A DNA stretch of 64,000 bases from Pollutimonas sp963706785 (GCA_963706785.1 CAVPNJ010000002.1:248001-312000), one strand, 5' to 3'; positions 7,417-16,186 are shown, numbered from the stretch's first letter. Program-made: numbers and translations. Notes: generated from the sequence alone by a model not told the origin.

Positions 7417-8283
7417 TCAGACAATGCTTCTATGGCGGTGTAGTTCCTTTGCGGATTGATACAGTTTATATAGCCGCAATGACAGCGGTCCGGGGCGTCC
7501 ATCGGCTACCGACTTGCCGTCAATCGAGGTAACGGATAGGACTTCCTTGGCAGCGGACGACAGAAACACTTCGTCGGCCTCGAAAACTTCTTCTTTTAAG
7601 ATATCCCGTGTTTGAAATGGTATACCGTGCTGTGCGCAAAGCTCTTCGAAGAAGCTATATCGAATACCTTCCAGTATGTGGTTATCCTTTCTTGGTCCGA
7701 TCAGTGTGCCATTCTTGATTATCCATACATTGGACGCCGATGCCTCAGTCAATAAACCGTTGCGAAACTGGATAGTTTCCACAGCCCCGTTCTGGGCCGC
7801 ATTCTGAGCAGCGAGAACATTGCCCAGCAACGAAATCGATTTAATATTGCAGTGCAGCCAGCGGCCGTCTTGCATCGTCACGCACGCCACCCCATGTTCA
7901 CGGGCTTCTTTGGAGGGCGTCGGAAGAGGATTGACCATAATGAATACGGTGGGTTTTACTCCCTGCGGAAATGCATGGCCACGACTCGCTACGCCTCGGG
8001 TGACGTGCAAATAAACCATTTGATCTTCTGCTTCGTATTCGCCTATAAGCCGCTCTATTATTTGGAACCACTCGTCGTTCGAATAGATGTTTTCTATGCC
8101 AATTGACGACAGGCTTCGGGCAAGTCGAGCAATGTGGTCTTCAGCTCGAAACATGCGTCGCTGGTAAACGGGAATGACGTCGTAAACGCCGTCGCCGAAA
8201 ATGAAGCCGCGATCGAGCACTGGCACGGTGGCTTGGGATAATGGAATGAACTGCCCATTTAAATAAACAACCTGGTCCATCAT
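7417..8283 (-). CDS. D-amino-acid aminotransferase (PLP fold type IV)
   Basis: The 288-residue protein belongs to the class IV aminotransferases. Near the N-terminus is the D-alanine-aminotransferase pattern LDRGFIFGDGVYDVIPVY. Lys148 (in CNIKSISLL) is the likely PLP Schiff-base lysine, and Glu180 (in LLTEASASN) should contact the PLP ring nitrogen. Length matches bacterial D-amino-acid transaminases, which exchange the amino group between a D-amino acid and a 2-oxoacid, making D-glutamate or D-alanine. ATG at 8283 has GGAG seven bases upstream. It follows the DSD1-type enzyme and the ABC transporter in the same direction, consistent with D-amino-acid catabolism. Confidence 0.9.
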   Translation of the reverse strand: MMDQVVYLNGQFIPLSQATVPVLDRGFIFGDGVYDVIPVYQRRMFRAEDHIARLARSLSSIGIENIYSNDEWFQIIERLIGEYEAEDQMVYLHVTRGVASRGHAFPQGVKPTVFIMVNPLPTPSKEAREHGVACVTMQDGRWLHCNIKSISLLGNVLAAQNAAQNGAVETIQFRNGLLTEASASNVWIIKNGTLIGPRKDNHILEGIRYSFFEELCAQHGIPFQTRDILKEEVFEADEVFLSSAAKEVLSVTSIDGKSVADGRPGPLSLRLYKLYQSAKELHRHRSIV

Positions 8284-8358
8284 TTGAGTTCTCCAGTTAA
8301 GCGCTATCTTGTCTTATCGGTAAACAAACTTTTGTTGATGAAACGTTCCGACCAAGGC

Positions 8359-9474
8359 TTAAAGCAATGCCCCACGTGCGGAAATGGGCCAAATCGCCTC
8401 AACGACTTCGCCACGAACACAAATGATGTCGTCATACAGATTGACGGTGGGGTCGCAATGACCAGGAACCAACATTAGCCTGGACTCGAGTGATAGAGAG
8501 GCGTCATTGGGCGTAGCGATTACTCCGTGCTCATCGGACGCTTTCACATATTGGAGGTCGTCGCGTTGCCAGACGCCTGGCATGCCTGAGTCTACGCTTG
8601 AGGCTTTCAGGCCTGCGTCCACAATCGCCTGTTCTGCGTTTGGACGACTCATTACGGTAGTAAGAACGAATAGGGAGTGCTGAAAGCTTAGGTCGTTTTC
8701 CGACAGTTCATTGCGGCTGTAATCGCTGTCCATGAAAACGTATGACCCAGCTTGCAACTCGGTGTAGACGGCCGAATCCCTTTCCAGCATGAATGTGCCG
8801 GTGCCAGCCCCGGTGATAGTTTGTACCGGTATTCCGCGCGCTTCTATATGCGTTTTGGTATCAAGGGCCGCCTGTGCTGCTGCGCCGATCGCTTGCGCGC
8901 GCTGCACAGGTAAGCGCATATGCTGGGCCGCTCCCTGGTAGCAGTGCAGTCCGGCAAACCTCAGATCTTGGGCTGATGAAATCTGTTCAGCAAGTTCATA
9001 GGCCGCAATGCCCGGCGAAACGCCGCAGCGGTTTGCGCCAACGTTGACTTCTACATATACGTCCAGCGTAACGCCACGCGATCCTGCAGTCTTTGCTAAC
9101 GCATCGACCTGCGATGCGTGGTCCACCAGCACGCCAATATGTGCCTTTGCCGCCAGATCCATTAAGCGGTTTAGCTTTGATTGCCCGACAATTTGGTTGG
9201 TTATTAGGACGTTATTAACGCCTACCTCGACGAATACGGCGGCTTCGCTGACTTTTTGGCAGCATATGCCGACAGCGCCCAGCCCGACCTGCCGCAATGC
9301 GATCTCGGGGCATTTATGGCTTTTTGCATGGGGCCGAAGTCGCACGCCATGACGGCCAAGCGCGCTCATCATGAGCCGCAGATTATGTTCGAAAGCATCC
9401 AGATCCAGCAGCAGGGCGGGTGTATCTATTGTTTTGACATGGTCGCCTACCTTTGCGGCTTTCCACGGGCTCAT
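8359..9474 (-). CDS. DSD1-family PLP enzyme (D-threonine aldolase / D-3-hydroxyaspartate dehydratase-like)
   Basis: The 371-residue protein has the alanine-racemase-like fold type III pattern. RPHAKSHK at about residues 47-54 contains the PLP lysine (about 51), and a C-terminal PGHCDPTVN segment supplies the His and Cys metal ligands typical of D-threonine aldolases, D-serine dehydratases and D-threo-3-hydroxyaspartate dehydratases. These enzymes act on D-beta-hydroxy-amino acids with PLP plus a divalent metal. The start at 9474 has AGGAA six bases upstream. It sits between the ABC ATPase gene (30-base gap) and the D-aminotransferase, so a D-hydroxyamino acid is the natural substrate guess. 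Aldolase and dehydratase activity cannot be told apart by reading. Confidence 0.85.
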   Translation of the reverse strand: MSPWKAAKVGDHVKTIDTPALLLDLDAFEHNLRLMMSALGRHGVRLRPHAKSHKCPEIALRQVGLGAVGICCQKVSEAAVFVEVGVNNVLITNQIVGQSKLNRLMDLAAKAHIGVLVDHASQVDALAKTAGSRGVTLDVYVEVNVGANRCGVSPGIAAYELAEQISSAQDLRFAGLHCYQGAAQHMRLPVQRAQAIGAAAQAALDTKTHIEARGIPVQTITGAGTGTFMLERDSAVYTELQAGSYVFMDSDYSRNELSENDLSFQHSLFVLTTVMSRPNAEQAIVDAGLKASSVDSGMPGVWQRDDLQYVKASDEHGVIATPNDASLSLESRLMLVPGHCDPTVNLYDDIICVRGEVVEAIWPISARGALL

Positions 9475-9504
9475 GAGATGTTCCTATTAACAGTGCGGCA
9501 GTTT

Positions 9505-10230
9505 TTAATGAATGATCTTTTGCAGGAAGCTTTGTGCGCGCTGCGATCGTTGAGTAGTAAAGAATTCCTCTTTGCTGCAGTCCTCGATGATGTGTCCCAT
9601 ATCCATGAAAATCACCCGGTCTGCAACCTTTCTGGCAAAGCCCATCTCGTGCGTGACAACGATCATTGTCATTCCTTCTTGAGCCAGATCGACCATAACG
9701 TCAAGTACTTCGGTAATCATCTCGGGGTCAAGCGCCGACGTGGGCTCGTCAAATAGCATCGCAAGTGGATCCATTGACAGCGCTCTGGCGATAGCCACTC
9801 GCTGTTGTTGTCCTCCTGATAACTGACTTGGGAATTTATCCTTATGGGCGAGAAGACCGACACGCTCAAGGTATTGGAGCCCTTTCTCCTGCGCCTCTAG
9901 TGAGTTCCGCTTCAATACTTTTATCTGGGGCAGGGTTATGTTTTTCATGACCGACATATGAGGAAAGAGCTCAAAACTTTGAAATACCATTCCTATGCGA
10001 GACCGTAGCGCGGGCAAGTTAGTCTTGGGATTTGTCACGGAAATTCCATTAACAATGATTTCTCCGTGTTGAATGGGCTCCAGGCCGTTAATGGTTTTGA
10101 TGAGGGTCGATTTGCCCGAACCCGATGGGCCGCATACAACAACAACTTCGCCTTTCTCGATGCGAGTCGAACAGTCGGTCAGGACCTGAAAATTTCCATA
10201 GCTCTTGCTGACGTTTTTTAGTTCAATCAT
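9505..10230 (-). CDS. polar amino-acid ABC transporter ATP-binding protein (GlnQ/GltL type)
   Basis: The 241-residue ATPase has Walker A GPSGSGKST, signature LSGGQQQR, Walker B LAMLFDEPTSALDPE and the H-loop VVTHEMGFA. This arrangement is typical of the polar amino-acid uptake family. ATG at 10230 is chosen over an upstream in-frame start because GAGG lies five bases before it and MIELKNVSKSYG is the family start. It follows two permease genes and energises import of the ligand caught by the binding protein encoded at 11874-12821. Confidence 0.93.
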   Translation of the reverse strand: MIELKNVSKSYGNFQVLTDCSTRIEKGEVVVVCGPSGSGKSTLIKTINGLEPIQHGEIIVNGISVTNPKTNLPALRSRIGMVFQSFELFPHMSVMKNITLPQIKVLKRNSLEAQEKGLQYLERVGLLAHKDKFPSQLSGGQQQRVAIARALSMDPLAMLFDEPTSALDPEMITEVLDVMVDLAQEGMTMIVVTHEMGFARKVADRVIFMDMGHIIEDCSKEEFFTTQRSQRAQSFLQKIIH

Positions 10231-10270
10231 TGGATCCTCAATGGCGCGTTCAATACATGTAGGGTGGGCA

Positions 10271-10963
10271 TCAAGTCGCAATTGCCGCTTGTCTTTCCAT
10301 CCGCTTCACCATCAGTGATAAGCCAAAGCTGATTGAAAAATAGACCACTGCAACGAACAAGTACATTTCGACCATGCGACCGTCCCTCTGTGCGATTTTG
10401 CTGGCGGCCCCGACAAAGTCGGTGATTGACAGGACATACACCAGAGATACATCCTGGAAAAGAATAATGGTCTGAGTCAATAAAACGGGCATCATGTTTT
10501 TAAAGGCCTGGGGCAAAATGATCGTTGTCATCGAATGAAAATGATTCATTCCTAAAGCTTTGGCGGCCATGTGTTGCCCTTGAGGGATCGACTGGATGCC
10601 GGCTCGTATGATTTCGCAGTAATAGGCCGCTTCAAAAAGAACGAACGTTATCAGCGAGGACGAGAACGCCCCGACTCTGACAGGCTGATCGGACCCAATA
10701 AGCCACGCGCCGATGTATGGCACCAGGAAATAGAACCAGAATATAACCAGCACAAGCGGAACCGCTCGTATCGTATTGACATAGGTGGCAGCCGTTACCG
10801 ATATCAACCTGTTGCCCGATAACCGCATCATGGCCAGTAATGTACCCAGCAATATGCCGCCCGTCATGGCAAGGATGGTCAGCTTAAGGGTGAACGACAT
10901 CCCGGTCGTGAATAAGTAGACCCATGACCGCTCGATGACATTGAAATCCAGTCCGCCCAGCAT
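10271..10963 (-). CDS. polar amino-acid ABC transporter permease (GltK-like)
   Basis: The 230-residue protein has about five transmembrane helices and the EAA-type coupling loop (EIIRAGIQSIPQGQ, then AAKALGM) that docks on the ATPase. It is the second of two permeases, and a one-base gap separates it from the first, as in glutamate/aspartate-type systems. It contributes half of the heterodimeric channel in the inner membrane. Confidence 0.93.
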   Translation of the reverse strand: MLGGLDFNVIERSWVYLFTTGMSFTLKLTILAMTGGILLGTLLAMMRLSGNRLISVTAATYVNTIRAVPLVLVIFWFYFLVPYIGAWLIGSDQPVRVGAFSSSLITFVLFEAAYYCEIIRAGIQSIPQGQHMAAKALGMNHFHSMTTIILPQAFKNMMPVLLTQTIILFQDVSLVYVLSITDFVGAASKIAQRDGRMVEMYLFVAVVYFSISFGLSLMVKRMERQAAIAT

Positions 10964-10964
10964 G

Positions 10965-11723
10965 TCATGGTTTCCTTTGCGAAATAGATTTGCTACCGCT
11001 GAAGCCGGGGATAGCTACGCGCTTTTCCAACAATCGCATGAACATAAGAATCGTTACGTTGATGAAAAGGTAAATTAGGGTGGCAGCCGTAAACGCCTCA
11101 AACGTTTGAAACGAAAACTCGCTCATTGCACGTGTACTTGCGGTTAGTTCCAGCAATCCGATCGTCAGGGCGACAGCGCTGTTTTTAATAATGTTCAAGC
11201 ACTCGCTTCCTAGTGGCGGCAACGCGATGCGGAATGCCATCGGAAGCAATATGTAGCGATAGGTTTGTGGCAAGGTAAAACCCAGCGCGTTTCCTGCAAG
11301 CTTCTGACCCGATGGTAGCGAATTAATGCCCGACGAAAGCATGATGGCGACCCGGACCGAATGAAAAAATCCCAGGCACACGATTGCCGTCAGAAACGGC
11401 GAATCGGGTAACGTCTTAAGCCATGTGCCCACCGATTCAGGTAGAAGCTCGGGCACAACAAAAAACCACAAGAAGAACTGGACCAGAAGAGGGATATTTC
11501 GAAACACCTCGATGTAGGTGTTGGTTGCACGCCTAAGCCAGCGACTGGGCAAAGTACGTGCAGTCCCCACCAGGATGCCGATCGATATGGCGATGACGGC
11601 GGCGATGGCTGAAGTCAGCAGCGTCAGATATAGACCATGTAGAAGCATGTCTATATAGTTTCCCGAACCGTGACCGTACGGAGACTGTTCCCAGAAAATG
11701 CCCCAGTTCCAGTTGTAATTCAT
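10965..11723 (-). CDS. polar amino-acid ABC transporter permease (GltJ-like)
   Basis: The 252-residue protein starts MNYNWNWGIFW, the characteristic start of GltJ-type permeases, which is why ATG at 11723 is preferred over a TTG five codons upstream. Multiple transmembrane helices and an EAA-type loop (INSLPSGQKLAGNALG) are visible. It forms the transporter with the product of 10271-10963. Confidence 0.92.
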   Translation of the reverse strand: MNYNWNWGIFWEQSPYGHGSGNYIDMLLHGLYLTLLTSAIAAVIAISIGILVGTARTLPSRWLRRATNTYIEVFRNIPLLVQFFLWFFVVPELLPESVGTWLKTLPDSPFLTAIVCLGFFHSVRVAIMLSSGINSLPSGQKLAGNALGFTLPQTYRYILLPMAFRIALPPLGSECLNIIKNSAVALTIGLLELTASTRAMSEFSFQTFEAFTAATLIYLFINVTILMFMRLLEKRVAIPGFSGSKSISQRKP

Positions 11724-11797
11724 GTCATCTTCGTCCAACTAGTGGTTATGTAAGCCCAGTACTGCACGTGTTGGTCCTTTGTGGACGGAATCCGAGC

Positions 11798-11826
11798 GGA
11801 AGCATGCGGGGTATACGTATGCTTCC
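11798..11826 (-). repeat. intercistronic stem-loop between binding-protein and permease genes
   Basis: GGAAGCAT (11798-11805) and ATGCTTCC (11819-11826) form an eight-base stem with a 13-base loop. Its place after the binding-protein gene suggests an mRNA 3' stabiliser or partial terminator that lets the binding protein be made in excess over the membrane subunits. Confidence 0.6.
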
Positions 11827-11873
11827 TGGCTGGAGACGACAAAGGACGGATAAGCGCAAGGCCGACTAAAACG

Positions 11874-12821
11874 TTATTTCGAAGATGTACCGGTTTTATT
11901 AACCAAGGCAAAATAGTGCGCCGGATCGGGGGAGTCGGTGGGGTTCGCTATGGCCGCCCTCAGGTAATCCGAGATAGGCCAATTTAAATTGATTCCTTTA
12001 GGAGGGATCGGCGACAGAAACCACTTTGAGTAGATCTTCTCGATCTCGCCTGAGCGAAATACGCCGGTAATTGCTGTATCCACCGCTGCTTTGAATTGCG
12101 GGTCATCGCGGCGCAACATTAGTCCGTATGGGTCCACTGACAATGATTCTTGTGAAATCGTATAGGCATCAGGATTCTTCGAGCTGGCGATAAGAGCGGC
12201 AGAATGGATGTCATCTTGCGCGTAGGCAACGGCTCGTCCCGTCTCGACTAATAGGAAGGCCTCGCTATGCTCAGTCGCCGTGGCGACTGTCATGCCCAAT
12301 TTTCTTTCCACATTCAATTGCGAAATTTGTCTGATATTGGTCGTGCCTGACATGGAAACGATGGGCTTGCCTTTCATGTCGTCGAGCTTGTTTATGTTGG
12401 ATGTTTTTTTGGCAAGCAGCCGGTTTCCGGTGATGAATACGGTCGGCGAAAAAGCAACCTGTTTTTGTCGTTCAACAGTATTGGAGGCTCCGTCGCATTG
12501 CATGTCAGTCGTCCCGTTAGCCAGTAAGGGAATCCGGGTGGCTGCGGTCGTAGGAGTAAGAACTACCTTGATATCAGGCCGCCCTAAAGTTTTGCGCACT
12601 TGCTCCACGACCTTCATGCATAAATCTAACGAATAGCCGTGGAAGTTTTGCTTGTCGTCTTGATAGTTAAACGGGACAGATGTTTCCCGGACCCCCAAAG
12701 AAATGCTGCCAGACTCGTTTACCTTCTTAAGAGTGCCAGCAAGATCGGATGCTTGGACCGATGTCGCCATAATACCGGCTCCAATGGCTGCAACAACATA
12801 TTTTGAGCTTTTTATCAGCAT
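11874..12821 (-). CDS. amino-acid ABC transporter substrate-binding protein (GltI-like)
   Basis: From ATG at 12821 the protein has 315 residues. AAGGA lies six bases before this start, and a signal peptide ends in SVQA at about residue 24; a longer in-frame reading from 12884 adds residues without a signal character. The mature part is a family-3 solute-binding protein: GSISLGVRETSVPFNYQD at the front, then Y-S-x-D-L-C for the first lobe, and the ligand loops SPTVFITGNRL and MSGTTN. It captures an amino acid in the periplasm for the permeases encoded next. The downstream enzymes suggest a D- or beta-hydroxy acidic amino acid. Confidence 0.92.
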   Translation of the reverse strand: MLIKSSKYVVAAIGAGIMATSVQASDLAGTLKKVNESGSISLGVRETSVPFNYQDDKQNFHGYSLDLCMKVVEQVRKTLGRPDIKVVLTPTTAATRIPLLANGTTDMQCDGASNTVERQKQVAFSPTVFITGNRLLAKKTSNINKLDDMKGKPIVSMSGTTNIRQISQLNVERKLGMTVATATEHSEAFLLVETGRAVAYAQDDIHSAALIASSKNPDAYTISQESLSVDPYGLMLRRDDPQFKAAVDTAITGVFRSGEIEKIYSKWFLSPIPPKGINLNWPISDYLRAAIANPTDSPDPAHYFALVNKTGTSSK

Positions 12822-12880
12822 TGCTTGTCCTTTTAGAGTCATAGACCCATGGTGAGTGGTAAAGGTGTAAAGGCGGTTTT

Positions 12881-13597
12881 TCATCGAGAGATCGAGTCAT
12901 CGGTCTTCAGGTCTTGCGTGGTTATACTTTTGTGTTGTAGCCCCTCGATTTGCGTTGTTTTTTCCAAGGCAGCCAACGGCATGTCTCGTAAGGCTTGGGG
13001 AAATCCTTTGGCGATATGTTCCAAGGCACCATATAAGCGTGCCCATCCTTCGTCGGTCCGCAGCGCAACCCCCAGAAAGTGGCTCTCAGTTTTGGCGCGC
13101 AGCTTCAGATACAGCACCCCGGCCAGCATGATGCTGACTATGGCTGGAATATCGGCTTCTTCCGTTAAGCCGTCTATGCGATCTATGAAGGAACGAGCAG
13201 CCAGTTCTCGTCGATCGGCTAGCTGAGCCGTCAGGTCATTTCGTTCGACCAGTTCCCAGAGGCGGATTTCGCGAAGGCTGTCGTTACTTCCCAATGCGTC
13301 AATCTGCGCCTCGAGCATGGACATCACTAACTGTGAGGGGGAGCGTTGACTTGACTCGCTATCCTTCAGTAAACCGGAGCGGCCGGTCCAGAAATCCTGT
13401 TCTTGCATCCAGGCAAGCATCAGCCCGGACATCCCGCCGAAATAGCGATAGATGAGCTCTTTACTGACGCCTGCGCGCTTTGCAATGGCGTTAATTCCGA
13501 CCGCAGCCATGCCGTTCTCGCGAATTTGTAATTCTAGCGCGCCCAGTAGCTGACGTTCGGTCTGCTCACGACGCGACACCTTCTTGGCAGCGGTCAT
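12881..13597 (-). CDS. TetR/AcrR-family transcriptional regulator
   Basis: From ATG at 13597 the protein has 238 residues, with the N-terminal TetR DNA-binding domain: INAIAKRAGVSKELIYRYFGG is the helix-turn-helix. A helical ligand domain follows. It is the first gene of the minus-strand block that continues with the ABC transporter and D-amino-acid enzymes, and the binding-protein start lies only 60 bases downstream. A palindrome 50 bases upstream is a probable autoregulatory operator. A longer frame from GTG at 13663 would start inside that palindrome and is not favoured. Confidence 0.88.
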   Translation of the reverse strand: MTAAKKVSRREQTERQLLGALELQIRENGMAAVGINAIAKRAGVSKELIYRYFGGMSGLMLAWMQEQDFWTGRSGLLKDSESSQRSPSQLVMSMLEAQIDALGSNDSLREIRLWELVERNDLTAQLADRRELAARSFIDRIDGLTEEADIPAIVSIMLAGVLYLKLRAKTESHFLGVALRTDEGWARLYGALEHIAKGFPQALRDMPLAALEKTTQIEGLQHKSITTQDLKTDDSISR

Positions 13598-13646
13598 AGC
13601 CTTAACCCGGTTTCTTGTTGCATTTAATCTGAGCCGTCGGAAAAAA

Positions 13647-13664
13647 TGTGACCGTATGGTCACA
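13647..13664. promoter_or_regulatory. 18-base palindromic operator candidate for the TetR regulator
   Basis: TGTGACCGTATGGTCACA has seven-base inverted arms TGTGACC/GGTCACA around GTAT. It lies immediately upstream of the TetR gene, at the head of the transporter/D-amino-acid block. Such symmetric sites are typical of TetR dimers. Confidence 0.7.
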
Positions 13665-13722
13665 AAAAAATTCTAACAGCTGTATCGGAGCCGGGACAAG
13701 GGGGCTTTTATAGGGATATACC

Positions 13723-13743
13723 CCCGGCCATGGGAGGGCCGGG
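13723..13743. terminator. hairpin downstream of gshA
   Basis: CCCGGCC (13723-13729) pairs with GGCCGGG (13737-13743). It lies 41 bases after the gshA stop codon (minus strand). There is no clear U-tract, so it may be a weak terminator. Confidence 0.45.
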
Positions 13744-13784
13744 ATTAGCTGTATTTTGAAGTTTTAATGAACTACAAGCGGAAT

Positions 13785-15350
13785 TCAGGGCCGACGAAGG
13801 GCCGCATGAAAGCGAGCCACGTAGCTGGAAAAATCCTCAGAATCGGAGTCTTCAAGCTGTTTTTGATCGGCGACCGAGATACTTACGATTTGTTCGTATT
13901 CCTTGAGCGTGCTTGCGTTTAAGCCTTGTGCTCGCAAAGCGTCGCGATGTTGCAGGCTCTGTTTCAGCGAATAGTCGTGCAAGCTAAGGCCTTCGTCGCG
14001 CATATGTTGTAAAAGCTGCGCCGATGGGGTCTGTTCGCTATCGTCCAGCTTAGCGCCTTGTTCTGATATCGCCTTGGCGTAGTTATCGCCACCATGGACG
14101 GTATCCAGCAGATTCGCGTAGGGAATCAGGCGATCCAGCAATTCCTTACCCCACTCGGCCAGCGTTATCGGCTTGTTCTGTTTTATCAGCACAAGACCTG
14201 GTTTGCGTCCTTCTTTAACGACCAGGCTGAAGTTGTCGTGACTATCGCGGCAATACCCGTTATTAGGGAACATGGCACTTTCTTCAACCGCACAAAACAG
14301 CAGGAAGGCGTCCATGAATCGACTGGTATTTTTGGAAATTCCTACGGGCGAGGTCGGGTCGATGTCGAGGCAGCGCACTTCAATATACTGCACGCCGCGT
14401 TCGGCGAGCGCCGTGGCGGGCCGTTCGCATCGCCCGGTAGTACGTTTGGGACGTATATTGGAATAGAACTCGTTTTCTATTTGCAGGATGTTCGTATTAA
14501 GCTGTATCCATTCGCCATTACGATGAGTGCCTATCTTTTCGTAATCGGGCCAGGGAGTGGTAACCGCGCCGTAAAGGCGGGCCAGGAACGTTTCCAGGTC
14601 GTTATAGCAAAGCTGCAGGTCGGATTGCGCCTTGTTTTGGTAACCCAGGTCGCTCATGCGCAGGCTGGTGGCATAAGGCAAGTACAGGGTGTCTGCGTCG
14701 AACTGATGCAATGAATGTTCATCAATGCGTTGCATGAAACTTTTCGACACGGCTGGGGATGCACCGAACAGGTACATCAGCAGCCACGAATGCCGGGTAA
14801 AGTTGCGAATCAGTGCGAGGTAACCTTTAGATCGCTGATCTTCAGGCGAGTTGCCCGCGATGCCAATGAGGTCCCAGAACGGGTCGGGCAGAGAAAAATT
14901 ATAATGAACGCCTGCGATGCACTGCATGGCTTTTCCATATCGCTCGGCGAGCCCGCGTCTATACACATGCTTTAACATTCCGGAATTAGACGTGCCGTAC
15001 CAGGCCACCGGTATATCGGCTTCCGATGGCAGTAGGGCCGGCATAGACTGGTTCCATACTAATTCGTGCTGCATTTGCTGAGCGACGAATTGGTGGGTTT
15101 CTTCCAGTTCTTCATGCAGGCTTTCTATTGAATCGTGCGTTCCTGTAATAAGTTCGAGCAGCGATTCGGAATAGTCGGTGGTGATCCTGGCGTTGGTCAG
15201 AGCGGAACCCAGCGCTAAGGGATGCGGCGTTTTCGCCAAGGTACCCTGTTCATCTACGCGCAGCCCTTCTTTTTCGATACCGCGCAAAATTCCTTTTAGC
15301 TCGGACAGGTTCTGACCGAGCGTAGCAAGGCGTTGATTAGTTGAAGTCAT
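13785..15350 (-). CDS. gshA: glutamate-cysteine ligase (proteobacterial type)
   Basis: The 521-residue protein has the start of E. coli-type GshA (LSELKGILRGIEKEGLRV, the ATP-grasp-like N-terminal strand and Glu residues). Family landmarks continue, such as TDYSESLLELITG, the GVHYNFSLPD substrate loop and YIEVRCLDIDP. It joins glutamate and cysteine with ATP, the first and rate-setting step of glutathione synthesis in the cytosol. Length is typical. The start is placed at ATG 15350; a GTG codon lies directly before it. The gene is divergent from the small lipoprotein gene. Confidence 0.96.
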   Translation of the reverse strand: MTSTNQRLATLGQNLSELKGILRGIEKEGLRVDEQGTLAKTPHPLALGSALTNARITTDYSESLLELITGTHDSIESLHEELEETHQFVAQQMQHELVWNQSMPALLPSEADIPVAWYGTSNSGMLKHVYRRGLAERYGKAMQCIAGVHYNFSLPDPFWDLIGIAGNSPEDQRSKGYLALIRNFTRHSWLLMYLFGASPAVSKSFMQRIDEHSLHQFDADTLYLPYATSLRMSDLGYQNKAQSDLQLCYNDLETFLARLYGAVTTPWPDYEKIGTHRNGEWIQLNTNILQIENEFYSNIRPKRTTGRCERPATALAERGVQYIEVRCLDIDPTSPVGISKNTSRFMDAFLLFCAVEESAMFPNNGYCRDSHDNFSLVVKEGRKPGLVLIKQNKPITLAEWGKELLDRLIPYANLLDTVHGGDNYAKAISEQGAKLDDSEQTPSAQLLQHMRDEGLSLHDYSLKQSLQHRDALRAQGLNASTLKEYEQIVSISVADQKQLEDSDSEDFSSYVARFHAALRRP

Positions 15351-15405
15351 CACAGGGCATCTTTAGAAGTCTTTATCGCAGCTGATTTTACCTGAGGGGT
15401 TGGAA

Positions 15406-15915
15406 TTGACACGTATTGCACTAATAGTATTGTTATCGGGCTTGCTGCTAGCCTGTACGCCTAGCTATAACTGGAGGGAGGTCTCGGTGGCTGACGGCGC
15501 AGTGCACGCCTTTTTTCCTGATAGACCTATCACTCAGGAGCGGCCCCTGAATTTCTCGGGTCACGAGGTACGATTTGGGCTTACTACGGCTAGCATCAAC
15601 GACGTGGTGTTCGCCGTGGCCTATGCCCCGTTGCCCGAAGCCTTGCGGTCAGACCCGGCGAAAGCGCGTGAATTTGTTTCGGCTGTGGTGACGTCGCTTT
15701 ATCGTAATGCCGGTGCCACTGTTCCGGCAAAGCTTCCGGAATTGGGTGAATCATTCGTCATCGACGGGCGTTCTGGCCAGGGCGATATACGTATGCGCGT
15801 CAAAGTTTGGCTGACGAGCTATGCACTCGTAGAGGCGATTGTGAGCGCCGATCAGGCAAAGTTTCCACAGGCCGAAGCTGATGAGTTTTTGAGCGGAATA
15901 CAAGTGGCTCGGTAA
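15406..15915 (+). CDS. small hypothetical lipoprotein
   Basis: A protein of about 169 residues has a short hydrophobic leader and lipobox LLAC, so it should be lipid-anchored, probably in the outer membrane. After the Cys there is no motif I recognise; the mature part is a compact domain of about 150 residues with alternating strands. Two TTG codons (15400 and 15406) are possible starts; the second has GAGG eight bases upstream and is preferred. Its 3' end overlaps, on the opposite strand, the end of the LuxR-type gene. Function unknown. Confidence 0.7.
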   Translation: MTRIALIVLLSGLLLACTPSYNWREVSVADGAVHAFFPDRPITQERPLNFSGHEVRFGLTTASINDVVFAVAYAPLPEALRSDPAKAREFVSAVVTSLYRNAGATVPAKLPELGESFVIDGRSGQGDIRMRVKVWLTSYALVEAIVSADQAKFPQAEADEFLSGIQVAR

Positions 15916-16114
15916 CGGCGGGCAGTAATCCCGACTGCAGCGCCGCAGTGATTGCGGCCTGGCGTCCGTGCACGCCTAGTTTGCGGCATGCGTTATGAAT
16001 ATGAAAATTGATAGTTCTTTCGGTAAGCCCAAGAATTACACCCACTTCCCAGCTTGTCTTACCAAAGGCCGCCCAGCGTAGACATGACAGCTCGCGGCTC
16101 GTTAGCGGTTTCAT
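15800..16114 (-). CDS. stand-alone LuxR-type helix-turn-helix protein
   Basis: The 104-residue protein consists of a LuxR/GerE DNA-binding domain at residues 4-64 (LTSRELSCLRWAAFGKTSWE opening, TERTINFHIHNACRKLGV recognition helix) plus a basic tail of about 40 residues. It has no receiver or autoinducer domain, and upstream there is no room for one before the start region of metX on the other strand. The last 116 bases overlap the lipoprotein gene in antisense. Stand-alone GerE-type proteins usually act as simple DNA-binding dimers. Targets are unknown. Confidence 0.75.
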   Translation of the reverse strand: MKPLTSRELSCLRWAAFGKTSWEVGVILGLTERTINFHIHNACRKLGVHGRQAAITAALQSGLLPAVTEPLVFRSKTHQLRPVETLPDRRSQSPLRVHSSSAKL

Positions 16115-16186
16115 GCGCCGCCCCTCCTATTTTATTTATTAATTACATTTTTTCAGTAAATGTATCAAGTATTTTCAGGAAGGTAA

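Noticed and set aside
14094..14714. 206-residue open frame on the plus strand inside gshA
   Set aside because: Complete antisense to a clearly coding gene with all family motifs; no ribosome-binding site and no recognisable domain.
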